Below the pieces are notes generated by a model. It searched no databases and was not told the origin of the DNA. It was given only the letters and a program-made list of their open reading frames with translations. This document shows, piece by piece, positions 35,836 to 48,403 of a stretch of 64,000 nt of DNA. Source of the DNA: Epiperipatus broadwayi. Taxonomy: Eukaryota > Onychophora > Udeonychophora > Euonychophora > Peripatidae. The first letter of the stretch is position 1. Every line of letters begins with the position of its first letter. Made by a program: the position numbers and the translations under genes. The DNA is taken from assembly GCA_028023455.1 (NCBI GenBank), contig JAQFVV010000187.1, positions 1-64,000 of the forward strand. Direction: 5' to 3'.

Positions 35836-37490
35836 AAAATATAAACAACATAATTATTGCAGTTTTTTAAAAGTTTATAAAACAAAATGATGATGATGAT
35901 GATAAAAATGTTCACATAATATTATTCCTTATAGATAAAATAAAAATTTATCATTTTTATTATTCTGTTAGTAATTTTTCTAAGTTAGTAAATTATTATA
36001 TTTTGTCAAAAAATATATATATTTTCAATTCATCAATACATATATGTCCACAGTCGTATTGATATAGGTAAGGTTTTAATATAAATGACAATTTACTATA
36101 GATGCAGATTGAATGATATAATTTTTTATTTATATTTCCAAAGAAATATAGATAAATGTAATAGATATAACTGAAAAATGTAAAAACTTGAAAATAGACA
36201 TTTGTTGTATTTCTCATGTAAAAAAACATCCAATTCTGAGTTCTAGTGTAGGTTAAAATGCAGATGTTATATTAGGTATTACATAAGATGCCCGGAGAAA
36301 AGATATCATGTAGAAATGATGGAACAATGGCACATATTAATCATATTTAAATAAATAAATCCCTCCTATTTTATACGTTTTTAAGTATTTTCTGGATTGA
36401 TATTTATTTATTCATGATGTCAAAAAGTTATATTTCACAAACATAACAGAAGTAAATATTTTATAGGATCGTGAAAAGATAGATTCTTCAGGTTTTCAAA
36501 ATTAAGCAAGACTAATGTTAGCATTAGTATAGATTGCAAAAAATCATTCAAAAATTTTTCCCAACTTTAAAGATAAATCATATTTCAACAATTCAGTATA
36601 TAGTATACATGAAAAAAAAACATCCATGAACATTAATTATATGTTTAATACATATAATTACACTAGCATAATAAAATATTGTTCTACAAGTATATAAATA
36701 ATTTTGATTGTTGATCAATAGATTCTGGCCACAATTCATTTGAACAATATTTTTTTTATTTATTAACAAAAACATAATACAAATATATACTACTAAAGAA
36801 ATCTTGAAAGTATTCTTGTTTAAGTCCCAAAACAATTCAAATAAGGATTTATTGAGAAACTGCCCTCAATACCCATATCAAGTATTTTCAGTTTTTTGTC
36901 ATTGATTATGTTGTTTTGATTTACAGTTTATTCATTTTTAAGTTACAGCAGAATTTCTTGATTGTCCCCTTAGCTTATTATTTTTCCCTCTTGGGAAGGT
37001 ATACATTGTTAGTACAAGCTACCCTAACTTTATTCTGATTTTAATTCATGCAGTGAATAATTAATATGTGCACAATATAGACTAAAATAATGAAAGCCTA
37101 GAAGTTGAATGAATGTATAGTGCTTGTAAATATTTACAAATTATCTTGTTTGCTGCATATCCTTGTTAAAGGTCTCAATGACAATTACATAAAAATGAAA
37201 TCAAAATCCCATTATTACATAATGATTAGGATGTCTACCTACCATGATTTTGGATTATAATCTAATCAGAGTAAACTTTCATTTTTTTTATATTCCAAAC
37301 TGAAATAGATTTTTTTTCTTTCAGATAACTGATTCATAACTAAACCAAATAATCAACCAAATAAGCATCCAAATATTAAATAGTAAGTATGTATCTAGGC
37401 ATTCTTATCTAGAAAATGGAAATAAGGAATCAAAATCACAAATTTTTAATGCCAACATTTGATATTGTTCATTTGAGAGATACTGAAAAT
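35836..37490. other. intron, no gene seen
   Basis: AT-rich with a (GAT)n run at 35887-35902. The open frames at 36229-35996 and 36835-36593 are low-complexity Tyr/Phe/Ile/Lys sequences typical of chance frames in AT-rich DNA. Confidence 0.45.
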
Positions 37491-37495
37491 GTCTG

Positions 37496-38087
37496 TGTTG
37501 TGTTTGGTTAGGCTTGCAGGTTCGTTTCCAAACCAACAGATACAAAAAGAACAAGTATTCAGCAATTAATATGTACAATTTATTAGTGCAAAATATATAC
37601 ACACGTTAGTTAAACAAATTTACAAATGCAATTGATATACTTCACTGCTGAAATAGTCATGCGGAATAAGGAACTCGCTTCCAGCTAATGATTAGCCTGC
37701 ATCGTGAGTTCTGGTAAGATTTTTCCAACTATGTAGTTAGCTTATCTCGAGTCGATTCTAGTTCAGACATAGCAGTTTCCAGTCTGTAGGTGGACTTACC
37801 TCACTGCATGGACATCTCAATAATGACTAGATAAATACTTTTTCTGATGGCAGAAGGTTTAATGGAGAGCATGTTCTGTCATTCAGGTTAACAGAAATAA
37901 TTGCTCTCTGCCTTGCCTCCAAAAGACTGAATATTTAAAGGCAGATCCCCTATCTTACTGGAAACACATGGATTCAGTGTGCGAACCCCAGTGAAGGTTT
38001 TAATCCCATTGGAAAGCAAGTGGGTGCTAGCCAATCAGGCAAGGACTCTGGAATAGTCCACTTCTGAAGGCATTGTCAGATATGACA
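37496..38087 (-). repeat. solo LTR with perfect 5-bp target duplication
   Basis: 592 bases beginning TGTTGTGTTTGG and ending TATGACA, flanked on both sides by GTCTG (37491-37495 and 38088-38092). It is the cleanest member of the LTR family and defines its TG...CA termini. It sits in the intron immediately downstream (minus-strand sense) of WD40 exon 38327-38488 and was left by recombination between the two LTRs of a complete element. Confidence 0.92.
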
Positions 38088-38326
38088 GTCTGTTTTTTGC
38101 AGTGAGATATTTATAGATAGTTATACTAAAAGAAAAATATACCTATAAATTAAATATTAAAAAAGAAACAATAGTAACTAAATATGTTACTTCATATTTC
38201 AGCCAATTACTGAATATTAAATGATATATTTAGATAAATAATCTTTTGTTTTTTATAATTTTGTATATACTTTATCAAAGTCGTATGCCTTTATTTAATT
38301 AGGCTTGAAGATAGACAATAACTTAC

Positions 38327-38488
38327 TTTTTAAATCAAAAGAATTTATTATTTTAGCGACATCAATTTTCTGCGTTTGTCGAAAATCATTTTGCTGAGAC
38401 AAATTATAAAACCGCACGGTGCCATCAATAGATCCTATTGCGCAAATATTCAACTGCGAATGAACAGTTAAACTTGTTACTTGATATG
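38327..38488 (-). CDS. WD40-repeat protein gene, second recognised exon
   Basis: Minus strand: acceptor CTTTTGTTTTAG, exon of 162 bases, donor GTAAGT (38326-38321). The peptide is YQVTSLTVHSQLNICAIGSI, DGTVRFYNLSQQNDFRQTQK, IDVAKIINSFDLK. It carries a WD40 signature: a strand b/c pattern with G-S-I-DGTVRFYNL, where YN replaces the usual WD. It starts and ends in phase 1. Joined to exon 48352-48403 it gives WD-x12-16-VTSLTVHSQLNICAIGS-DGTVRFYN, the normal spacing of one blade. WD40 propellers are scaffolds; the family (ciliary, trafficking or other) cannot be told from three exons. Confidence 0.75.
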
Positions 38489-38580
38489 CTAAAACAAAAG
38501 AAAATTATATTTAAGAAATATAAAAAATATTTAAATTAATATACATCTAAACAAATATTAATAAAAATAGTGTTCTACAT

Positions 38581-41178
38581 CAGTGGTGCCAAAAATTTCC
38601 AAAAAATGTTTATTGAATGGTTGGCGTGCCATACAATAATAATAGCGATAATAATTAAACAAATTTTTTAAATAAGGTAAATACAAGTGAACGATATTTA
38701 TTTAGAAGAGCACAAGTTGAATAAAATATAATAGTAAAAAATTAATAGTAATTAAAACAAAATTTTGGAAATAAACATATAAAATCAACATAAATAGACA
38801 TTATTTAATGAGATTTTGGATGAAGTACATTGGATGCTAAATGCTTTATATCTGGTTCATATTTTGTCACTTTCAATAATGTACATGCTGAACTAGATTC
38901 ATCTGTCATTCTATTTCTCGAACTGTCTTTAATTAAATTCTTTCTGAAAATGATTCACTTGCATATGTAGAGGAGAAAATTGATAATATAGCGTTTGTTA
39001 AATTTTTTAAACAATTAAATGTATCAAGAATAGCATTCCAGGCAGTCGATAGTTTCTCTTCAGCATTCTTTTTACGTATGCCCAATAATCGATCATTTTC
39101 CACAGTTTCTAACTCATTCCTCAAATCAACAAATTTCTGTTTCCATATAGAACTGGAGTGAAAATCGACTGATTGCATTTCTATATCTTCCAAATTAAAA
39201 CCACTCAAAATTATCTAATTTGAGACTATCCATTGATATTATGTCTGGATATAAAATAAATTTTGATGCTTCTAAAAATTGTCTGAACTATGTAAATCTT
39301 TAAATCATCAATTATGGATTGAAAAACAGCACAAAATTCTTGCATCAATTTTACTTGATCTGGCTTCTCATGAGATTCTAAATCAGTAAGAACTTTTTTA
39401 GATTTGGAAAATATTGGAAGGTGTAAGAAATAACATCACATTTGAAAATTTGTAATTTTACATCAAATGCTTTGATCAAATCAAACATGACAACAATTGT
39501 CTTACTATATCCTTGCAGTTTCACATTTAATTCATTTAGGTGTGAACACATAAACATTAATTTTGAAAATCATTCAGTTCCAATAATTCATTATATTTTT
39601 CAATGATGTTCTCATTACATAAAAAGTCTAATTTCATCTAAAAACTCAAGGAATCTTTGAAGAATTTTTCCTCAATTTAACCACTGGACATTGTTGTTCA
39701 TAAGTAAACCATTGCATATTGAGTTATCACACTCAATGTGTAGATATAAAATTTACAACTTAGTCACAATGTTCATAATATCAACCAGTGGCTTAAAGCT
39801 GACCTTCATGCATAAAATCTGCTGATGTATAATGCAATGAAAACCCAAAATTGACTGTCCAATACAGTTGGTAAATAAACTGAGAAAACCATTTTCTTTT
39901 CCAGTCATAAGCACAATCTGCAGTTACTGATACAATTTTGGCAACATCTACTTCTTTTTCAGTGAAACATCATTGCAAATATCTACTAGTTTTGCTATAG
40001 TTATTAATGAGGTCAAATTAATCAATTCTTCATTGATATTATTCCCACCTCAATAGCAAATAAAAATAGCCAAATGATCTGATCCATTTATGTCTGTAAT
40101 ATTTTTATCAAGGCAGAGAGAAATTAAATTAAAATATTTTATATCTCTTTTTTGTTGGTAAGTTATGTGTAACTGTATTTCTAGCCAATCATAAATCTTC
40201 TATTCTCTGAATAATTTTTGCTTTGTTTTCAAAATCTTCAAATAGAATTGGTGCACATTTTATCCAAACTTCTATTCTCCATCATTAAAACATTTCCATA
40301 TTTGACAATTACATTTGAAATAAAAAAAACTATCAGCAATTATATTTGAATGATTTTTGATAAACTTCATTATAGATGTTGATTGAATATTTATATTTTT
40401 AAATGCTTGGGCAATATATTCTTTTTGTTCATCTTTATCTTTTTATGATTGGTCTCATAATGCCATTTTACCAATGATGTTCTTAATACAACTGTTCCGG
40501 AACATAAAACATATACTGTCTTAGTGCCTTTGTTAATCATTCCATACTCATCAGTGCACCAATTTTGAAATTCTCTACTGCTTGACAATTTTTGTTTTTT
40601 ATTTTCACAAGTTATATTTATATAATGGTAACAAATATATTTAAAAGTAATTTTAAATCAAAGATTTATTATATGTTAAAATATATTATTATCCTCACAT
40701 TTCACTTTTACAGTAAAACCTCAAGCAAAAAAAAATGTCATTTGATGGCATTGATTATGCATTTCATTCCTTTGTTCGCAAAATGAATGGTATAAACAAC
40801 GTTAAGATAAAAAGGATTAGAACAGAAAATCATTTGATTACTTTTATTTTAAATTTGAGAAAATTTACTTCAAAGAGTTATAAAATATTTTACTGAGTTT
40901 ACTTTCTTGTTTTATTGTAATCATTTGACAGATTTGTAGAATATGATACCACAATATACCACGTTATTTGATTTAAATATCATAATTTATTGCTTCTGAT
41001 CAGAATTCAATTATAAACTGAATTCTAATATAATATATTTATTTATTTTACCTTTACTTTATAGTAAATTTTTATTAGTACAGATTTTAGCAACAAAAAA
41101 AAATACTGAATAATTTAAAACAGAGAAAATTATACGTAAATAGTTCGCCACATGCCAGTAAAAAATTCGCCATCACTA
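38581..41178 (-). mobile_element. hAT-superfamily DNA transposon
   Basis: The left end reads CAGTGGTGCC and the right end ...GGCGATGG-type complement (CGCCATCACTA on the plus strand), i.e. short imperfect inverted termini CAGTGGTG / TAGTGATG. The 8-base flanks TTCTACAT (38573-38580) and TTCTATGT (41179-41186) match at six positions and fit an 8-bp hAT target duplication that has decayed. It contains a dead transposase gene and lies in the long intron of the WD40 gene, 92 bases from exon 38327-38488. Confidence 0.82.
38830..40588 (-). pseudogene. hAT transposase (ZBED5/FAM200/EPM2AIP1-like), decayed
   Basis: Minus-strand reading begins MSSSREFQNWCTDEYGMINK and VYVLCSGTVVLRTSLVKWHY followed by ETNHKK, a BED-type zinc finger in which the first Cys has become Tyr. 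Around 40100-40000 the frame gives LISLCLDKNITDINGSDHLA followed by IF, matching the SLCLDESTDITDSAQLAIF catalytic-region motif of this hAT group. The 3' part (39208-38933) reads MQSVDFHSSSIWKQKFVDLR, KKNAEEKLSTAWNAILDTFN, AILSIFSSTYASESFSERI, the C-terminal dimerisation region with the SIFGSTYLCE-like motif. Frameshifts and stops occur throughout. Members of this group have been domesticated in vertebrates; this copy is simply broken. Confidence 0.78.
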
Positions 41179-42094
41179 TTCTATGTTAACCTAAAAGAAC
41201 GTCTCACTCCATCATCAATTATGACATTAAACAACAACAACAATAACAGCAGAAACAACAAGAAGAACAACAACAATAAACTAAAAAAAATCAAAAAAAA
41301 TTTAACAACCAGTTCATATTAGAAAACATAATTTTAAATGCTAATCATGGTAAAATATTCTTATTTGTTTTTGTTTCTTGAAGCAGCATTATTTTAAAAG
41401 GCTATGAACTCTCTAAAATAAATGGGAACCATTTTTTAATTAAAATGAAATGGTATAATAATGGCTATTTTCATTATTTAAAATTTTAGCTTCCAGTCAT
41501 GAAAATTCTGATTTATGGTTGCAGAATTGGGCGAGTAAATTTTGATACCCAAGACAAGTATTAAAAACAATACTTTTAAAAGTTATTGCAAAAGTTAGTA
41601 TTCATTTAAAAGGATTTCCTGTTGCAGAGGTATTGCATTATCCCATCATGACAATAACTTGGAGAGTTTGAATCTAGGCCAAATAATTTTCAAGAAGTTT
41701 AGAGTTTTTGCTCTCAGATAGCTTTCCCACAGATATTATAATTAATCATACATTAGTCAGTAAAGCAGTATCTAGCTATCTTTAGCTAAAGGATAAAACA
41801 AAGTGGAAAATTATACCATTTCTCATATTAGTAAATCTGTTAAAAAGTGTTTTTATTGAGAGGCACTATTGCCTTGTAGTTTATTTTTTTATAAAAGGCT
41901 ATTTTAACTATTTATTAAAGTAGCTTAATCAAGCAAGATGTAAGAGGGGGAAAATATGTATTAAATATAAAAATATATATGTATAAAAAGGCACATAAAA
42001 ATAAAAAATGAAATAGAAAATCATATATTACCTATTGTATTAAAATTTCCTTACACTTCTCCTTATTTGCATTGCTGAATTATATATAATATAA

Positions 42095-42350
42095 TACACT
42101 ATATACACCTTCATTGACATTCTACAATGCAGTTTAATATATGATTTATTTTATCACCTCTTGCCTACAGTTTCAAATGTCCAGCAGTCATCATCAGCGC
42201 TACAACATTTAAATATATACAATATGTTTAAATGTTGTAGCTCTGATGAAGACTGCTGGACAGCTGAAACTGTAGGCAAGAGAAATAAAATAAATCATAT
42301 ATTAAACTGCATTGTAGAGTGTTAATTAAGGTGTATATGGTGCATTATAG
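42095..42350. repeat. ~255-bp imperfect palindrome (foldback element)
   Basis: Arms of about 115 bases read toward each other around a short (AT-rich) loop near 42215-42225. Each arm contains, on its own outward strand, GCCTACAGTTTC...GTCCAGCAGTC...TCATCAG...CTACAACATTTAAA. The two arms match at most positions. No coding sequence. It may be two inverted copies of a short retro- or DNA-element end. Confidence 0.8.
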
Positions 42351-43755
42351 TAAATTTTCTCAAGAGAAAATCAATTAAACATAACACAGATATATATATA
42401 AAACTGAATAACATTCCCATAATTCATTTCAAAAATCACCTACCTTTAATATGAAAGATAGTTTTCATAAAATTGATAGCCTCAAAGTCCAGAAGATTTA
42501 TCATCAGTTTCTTTAAGTCTTCTTTTTAATTCATTTTTTCCCATAAAAAATAATCTCTACATTGTCAAACAATATTTTATGAACTTTATTCAGTTAATGA
42601 GTATGCAGCTGATTGTACTTATTTTTAACATTACTCTTATGAACTTATACTTTTTCATTAAGACTTAATTTACTTTAATCTCTATAAAATTTATGATAAC
42701 TGCAAGAATGTTATAAATTATACAAGGAATATATTTACTGAATACATATATCATTAATAGAATGGTTTGAATTATTTAATAATGAATTTAAGAAATATGA
42801 CAAAACTTGACAGTTATCAATCTTTCACTCAAAAAAAAAAAACTTCTATTAAATTTTTGTTGTAGAAATAAAAAGACTCAATAATTTTGAAAGTAATTCA
42901 ATTTGCTTCTGATTATACTGAATTGAATTATAATAATGAATTCATTAATATTATTATATTTAATAAAAATATCTACATGTCAAGTTTAATTTAATGAGAC
43001 AAAAGAGATTATTTTTTTATCATTTAAGTCTTCAATTTGTAGATTGGTTTATAATAATAGTTATTTATTGCATAGTATTAAAGTTATTTTGAAGAAAAGT
43101 CTTGAGCCTTGAATTAAATTCCATTATTAAATAATTCAAAACAATGTACTGAAACAGTATATTCCTTCCCTCATATCTGTTTCACCTATTTTCCCCACAG
43201 TCAGTTCTATACCATGTTAAAACACTTTCTAGTACATGTATATATGTATAAGCAGCAACCCAGTTATATATGTACTATCACACACATATGCGTGGCTAAA
43301 TGATTGTAATATCAATTTATGTAAATATATTGCAGCATTTATATTTCTTTTTCTTAATAATATTTTTTATAAAAATTTGTTTCTTTAAAAAAAATCTCTA
43401 AATAATATATCGGTTTTAGAATTTACATGTTGAATGACATGTGGTATTTGGCGGGTAAAAGCTAGTGCAATTCTAAATTCGGATCTAATAAGCCAGAAAC
43501 AAACTGCCGCTTGACAGAGGTTATCTAAATGGGCTATAAAACAATATAATTTTTCCCAAACTCATTACAAGTGTAATAAATTGCTTTTCCAGACTAGAAC
43601 CAGTAAAAGTTTTAAGCAATTAAAGAGATCAAAAGTGAAGAAATAGGTTCTCATAAAACTTGACAGAAAAATTAAGCATATGAGCTATAAGAAGTTCAAA
43701 GGGAGGGGAATTCTAGGTTAAACATCTGGCTAGCTGGTTTTGGTCTGAAAAAATG

Positions 43756-43763
43756 TATAAATA
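43756..43763 (+). promoter_or_regulatory. possible TATA box
   Basis: TATAAATA lies in a region (43430-44071) whose GC content rises, about 160 bases upstream of the first recognised plus-strand exon. A start near 43785-43790 would be at normal spacing. TATAAATA is common by chance in this AT-rich DNA, so support is weak. Confidence 0.2.
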
Positions 43764-43915
43764 AAGCAGATTTCTTACTGCAAAAAGGTTCTTTTTCTGT
43801 AAATTTTTGTAAAGTCAAAATACACACAATGTGACGGGCTTAAAGAAGACTTTTTGCTACGTCTCTGTTCTGAAATGGCTCTCCGTTCTTCCTGCATTCC
43901 TAAGGATATGAGCAG

Positions 43916-44071
43916 TATTGCCAGGAGAAATCTTCCCACAGCCTGCCATGAGACCAGAAATCTGTCCTGAAAAGAAATGCCACTACACCACGATGCCACT
44001 GTTTGATGTCCCTCCACCTCAGCCACTACCACCTGTTCGGTTTACCACATTCAATCCTACCAAGAAGACTG
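43916..44071 (+). CDS. unidentified plus-strand gene, exon 1 of those recognised
   Basis: A GC-rich island (about 47%) against a ~25% background. From the acceptor-like GAGCAG or TTGCCAG (43911-43924) the frame is open to ACTG|GTAATA at 44071. The peptide reads GEIFPQPAMRPEICPEKKCH, YTTMPLFDVPPPQPLPPVRF, TTFNPTKKTG. It is Pro-rich with the run DVPPPQPLPPV, and lacks transmembrane segments. Upstream TGA at 43909-43911 limits the exon. It ends in phase 1 and joins in frame to 46500-46546. The minus strand is also open here (44032-43775), but without good splice sites. Protein family not recognised. Confidence 0.5.
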
Positions 44072-46499
44072 GTAATATTTTTAAAAGACTGCAGCTCTAT
44101 AAATTAATCTATAAACTCTAATCTAAGCTAGCTTATTTACTATAAAGAATGTTCTAGATAAATTCTCAAAATTCTTTCATGTAAATCATTTGTAAAAGAA
44201 ACTGTGTAAACTTGTCTAAAACTATATATATATATTGAAAATCATTTGTGGTCAATTTGCTTTCTTAAAATCTGTAATTTATTTTTAAAGTAACTGAGAA
44301 ATCATTTTATAATTTAACCTTGTAAACCTGACTGATTTCTTTTATAAATTTGAAGACTTTCTGTAATCTTTAAATATCTACAATCAGTTATCGTAAATTT
44401 CTAAAAACTGCAGTCATGCCTAACTTTATTGTTTAAGTATTTTGTTTACATTTATTCTGTTAAAATTTAATATATGTGATAATATGCCCATCTTTCTAAA
44501 CAGGGAATAATAATTAACTAAATTACAAAGGAGATAATTGAAATCTCCACTTTAAACATTTTAAAAATGCTGCTTGACATATTAAATCACTGTTTGGAAA
44601 TAATAATTTTGATAGATAAGAAACTATCGCTAACTGCTCGTTGTTATCCTAATTTTATATATTATAAATTGCAATATATTTTGCAAGGTTTGCTTAGCTA
44701 GTTTTATATATTATGACTTTTGATATCTATTACTTAGAGGGAATATACTCGCTAGAGATGATAATAAAGCATATTTGCTAATGTTTATATTAATTCCCAT
44801 CAAATATACATTCCCTCCTTAATTATGATTATATATGCAGATTCAGGATTTTAGCTAGATTATAATATAATTTAAGTCCTTTTTTAGCATAATTATAATG
44901 CTACTTTAAAAACTGGGTTGAGTTAGTTTGACAGATAGAAGCTATCTGTTTTAGGCACACGTAATTAATTATATGCATGTGTATTGTTCTATTGTGTGTG
45001 CATTGCAAGTGTGTCTTTATATAGTACACATACACGTGTTAACATTTTGCTGCGCCTTTCAAATGGGTTCTCGGTGACATACCACCCCATCCTTAGTTCG
45101 GGTATGGCTGTCTTTATTAGAACTGAAACATGATGATTCAGACCATTTTCATAGAGCCAATCTGAGTTCCTGAACTTATCTGTTCATATATAATTAGCAG
45201 CAAACCATCCGGTCTCAGAAAAAAACAAGCATTTGATACCGAAGCTCCTGAATAATCACTCACTCACACTGCAAGCCTCCTCTTTAATATTTTATAAAGC
45301 GCCATAGCATAACCAGTTCTTTTCCTTCTTGTTAATTAACTATTCAGCTTTAGACTGGAGTTTGAATCTTGGTTATCAGGTTGAATCTGCATGCTACTGA
45401 GCTTATTTATTTGCTTACTTTATATATATATAAAGCCACCTTAGAGCTGTATGTATCCATCATCTCTGCTAAGCTATCAGCTTATAACTTTAGCAAACCA
45501 AGAACAATAGGATGGGCATGTTAAATAATTAGGCATGATCTATGAACTGCATACACTTTATTTTAATATATTAATATGAAACAGCTGTACCAATAATGGT
45601 CTCATTCATTATAAAATGCCTGCCTATGTTAAATATACATAATTAAGGTTATGTAATCCTTGCCCCTGTATTACTTTAATTTATATTGTTATTGTTTTAA
45701 TAAACATTTTAAAATATAAATTGTTCCATATCTTTCTTACTCATGGGTCTATTTCAAACCAATCCACATTCCACTACCCAATTTCTTAGTGATTATACAT
45801 ACTGGATCTATATATTCTGTCGAAAGATAAATATTGTGTTAAGTACTCTACACCACACATTTAAGTAAATCAGTAGTGACCTCCCCAAGTCTCATGCTTC
45901 TTCCTGTCTTATGCCATCTCATGGTTAAATGAAGACTAAGTGTAACCTCAGAAATGTCACTCATAGGGTGTTAAATTATGAAGAACTGGCAAATGGATTG
46001 AAGTTTGGTCAGATTAGAGATCTCAACCATCTCACTCCGGTCAACTTTGGTGTATTTTGCTTGGACTCTGGATTTTTTTACATGAGTGTACAAATCTGAA
46101 CATTACAGTACTAATGGTAAATATATTCCTGGTAGAGTTTATTAGATCTTTTTAGTTGTCATAAAATTTATATAAGTAGGGTAAATTAAGTTTTGATGAA
46201 ACAATTTACGTTTATAAGAGGAGAGTTAGAAATAAGTATCATAATTCAGCTTTGAATATTTAAGAATAGAATACAAGTCATAAAATATTATTTGCCAAGA
46301 CAAATGTTACATTTTATATAAAAAAATGAATTAAAAAGACAAGTTAAAGAAATTCTAATGATAAATCTTCTGAAATTGAGCCATCAATCTTATGAAAACT
46401 ATCTTTAATATTAAAAATAGGTCTTTTTGAAATAAATTATGGAAATGTTAATCTGTATTATATATGTGTGTATATGTTTTATGTTTATTTTCTCTTCAG
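44072..46499. other. intron of the plus-strand gene
   Basis: AT-rich at first, then a GC-richer block from 44930 to 45530 and 45740-46080 with SINE-like and TG/CA-rich sequence (ACACGT, GTGTGTGCATTGCAAGTG). Ends with TTATTTTCTCTTCAG, a strong acceptor. No other gene seen. Confidence 0.45.
45350..45420 (-). repeat. tRNA-like SINE fragment
   Basis: On the minus strand TAAGCTCAGTAGCATG resembles an RNA polymerase III A box (TRGCNNAGYNGG) and AGATTCAAACTCC, 20 bases further on, a B box (GGTTCGANTCC). No cloverleaf closes well, so a decayed tRNA-derived SINE head is more likely than a tRNA gene. Confidence 0.35.
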
Positions 46500-46546
46500 A
46501 TGATTTATTTGGGCAACAGATAAAACAATGGACTGAGAGAATTTTA
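46500..46546 (+). CDS. candidate small exon of the plus-strand gene
   Basis: TTTATTTTCTCTTCAG precedes it. Taken with the phase-1 end of 43916-44071 it reads D-DLFGQQIKQWTERIL, a soluble, helix-like peptide, giving ...NPTKKTDDLFGQQIKQ... The donor A|GTTAAAT is weak. It ends in phase 0, whereas the long frame of exon 49616-49833 wants phase 1; either another exon lies between or one of the two is not in this transcript. Confidence 0.38.
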
Positions 46547-48351
46547 GTTAAATATTATTTTACCAACTTTCCATTTTATTTATTATTATTAATTTAGTGT
46601 TAGACAGTATTTAATTTCTAAAAATAAAAAAGTATAAAGCTAAAAAAATGAGAGCAATAAAACAAAATAAATTAAAATCTAATTTAAAAAATTCATAGAA
46701 TATATATATTATATTATCCTTTGACTTGATAGATTTTTGTCGATTTATTGTTTTAGATGTACAGTTAAGCTATGATATACATTGTATCAATATACACTAT
46801 TTCAATCATTAAAAACCAGTCTACACTTAGACAATCCCAATATCAATAACAATCAACAATTTCAAACTAACGTCAAGGCAACCTCTTTTTTAACAATAAA
46901 GGTGAAATCCCTAAATCGAATCCCACTCTTATTAATGATCCAATATACTTATACAAACACTAAAGATTGCAATTTGACCACAGAGATTGGAATTATTGAT
47001 ACAAATAAGTTTAAATAAACCTCTTTAAACAGATAAGTATAACCTATTCCGAATGCAGATTATTTCAATTATATACAATCCAAAAATATGCATATAAATC
47101 AACAAAAAATACAAATAAACCTAAAAATAAAAACTTTAAAATTCATAAATTTAATAAATTCTATGAGTTTTTATCACTTGCCCTATGCCAGCAATCATTT
47201 TTTCATCTTAGAAAATATCCTCAATAAAGCTAACAATCTCATCTATTACAATCTTAGATTAAATTAATTGATTTTGTTTATTAACTGTATTTCTATTGTG
47301 TTAAAAATGTTGAAAAAATCTGCATATGTTTCTTCCCTTTTTTGTCTTACAAAAGTTTGATATAATACAATATTTTATTTAATAAAATGTTTCTACACAT
47401 AAAGCTGGAAGTTCTATAAAATTTCAAACAATTCATAAAATCTTTTCCGTAAGTGAAAAAAACATATCAACTTTGTAATGAAAAAAAAACATGTTCCAAA
47501 AGGGACTATATATTCAAAAACAATAAATTATCTGATAAAGAAAGTAATGAAAAAAACATACTTGAGACACTAATGTTTGTGCCTTTGAAATGGATAAAAT
47601 TGCAACCATAGTTGAAAAATAATTTTTTAGTAAAGTATTAAATTAAATTTATGAATAGAAGATGTAAAGTGAAAGAGTGTTTCTGCATATATTAATGTAT
47701 TGCATAAGTAAGCTTAATATATATAACACCTGATATGAATAATTCCAAGTTATTTGCTTCAAGTAGAAAATAACTGTATAGTTTCTGAAATCAGAACATC
47801 CAGAGAAAGTTTTTAATTGTAATGAAACTAGATTCTGACACATCAACAGCTCCACCAACATCCATTTTACTTTTTTTTAAAAAATAAATATATAATGTAG
47901 TAAGTTTTTAAAGTAAACTTCAATGAGTGAACACATATACAGTAAATATATATGTAAGAAAGCTATAAACTAGAAATCAGACTGGGAATAATTGATAGGA
48001 ATAGGACAGTGAGGAATAGGGATTTAATATATTACTATTATCTGGCATCTATTCATTACTAAAACTTACATCAGGTGGCCAAAATCTAGTGAGAGAAAAA
48101 GAACATGCTATAAAGTTAAGATATGTTTTCACATTTTATTTTCTGGCACTTATTTAATATTCCATCTCGAATTACAAGACAGAATAATTTAATTTCAGTC
48201 AGTATTTTTCTCAAAACAAAAATTTGCAATGGATAACTGATCTAAACTAAATTAGTGTCAATTCCAATATTAGGTATGAGATAAATGATATAAAAATTCT
48301 GAATGTGTGTGATGAATGTTTGTGAAACATAAAAAAAGATATATATCTTAC
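46547..48351. other. intronic, no gene seen
   Basis: AT-rich. The frames at 46782-47018 (plus) and 47861-47649 (minus) have no splice context or recognisable motif. Fragments such as ATGGTTGCAATTTTATCCAT (47620-47600 minus) look exon-like, but direct joining of exons 48352-48403 and 38327-38488 makes them unnecessary. Confidence 0.4.
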
Positions 48352-48403
48352 CTGATACCATAGTTGAAGTGTAAATTAATATCTTGCTTTGAAAATCCCA
48401 GAT
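48352..48403 (-). CDS. WD40-repeat protein gene, first recognised exon
   Basis: A 52-base exon on the minus strand with a strong acceptor (ATTACCACTTGCAG) and donor (GTAAGATA). It encodes IWDFQSKILIYTSTMVS plus one base, the end of a WD40 repeat with the diagnostic W-D dipeptide. The phase-1 junction to exon 38327-38488, across a 9.9-kb intron that holds the hAT element and the 42-kb palindrome, restores a complete repeat (...STMVSAYQVTSLTVHS...). The 5' part of the gene lies at higher coordinates and was not found. Confidence 0.68.

Noticed and set aside
46782-47018. 78-codon plus-strand frame
   Set aside because: Asn/Thr/Ile-rich low-complexity translation with no splice signals.
47580-47861. 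Possible extra WD40 exons on the minus strand
   Set aside because: The fragments read well locally, but exons 48352-48403 and 38327-38488 join exactly in phase and complete a normal repeat without them; acceptor and phase of the fragments do not fit.
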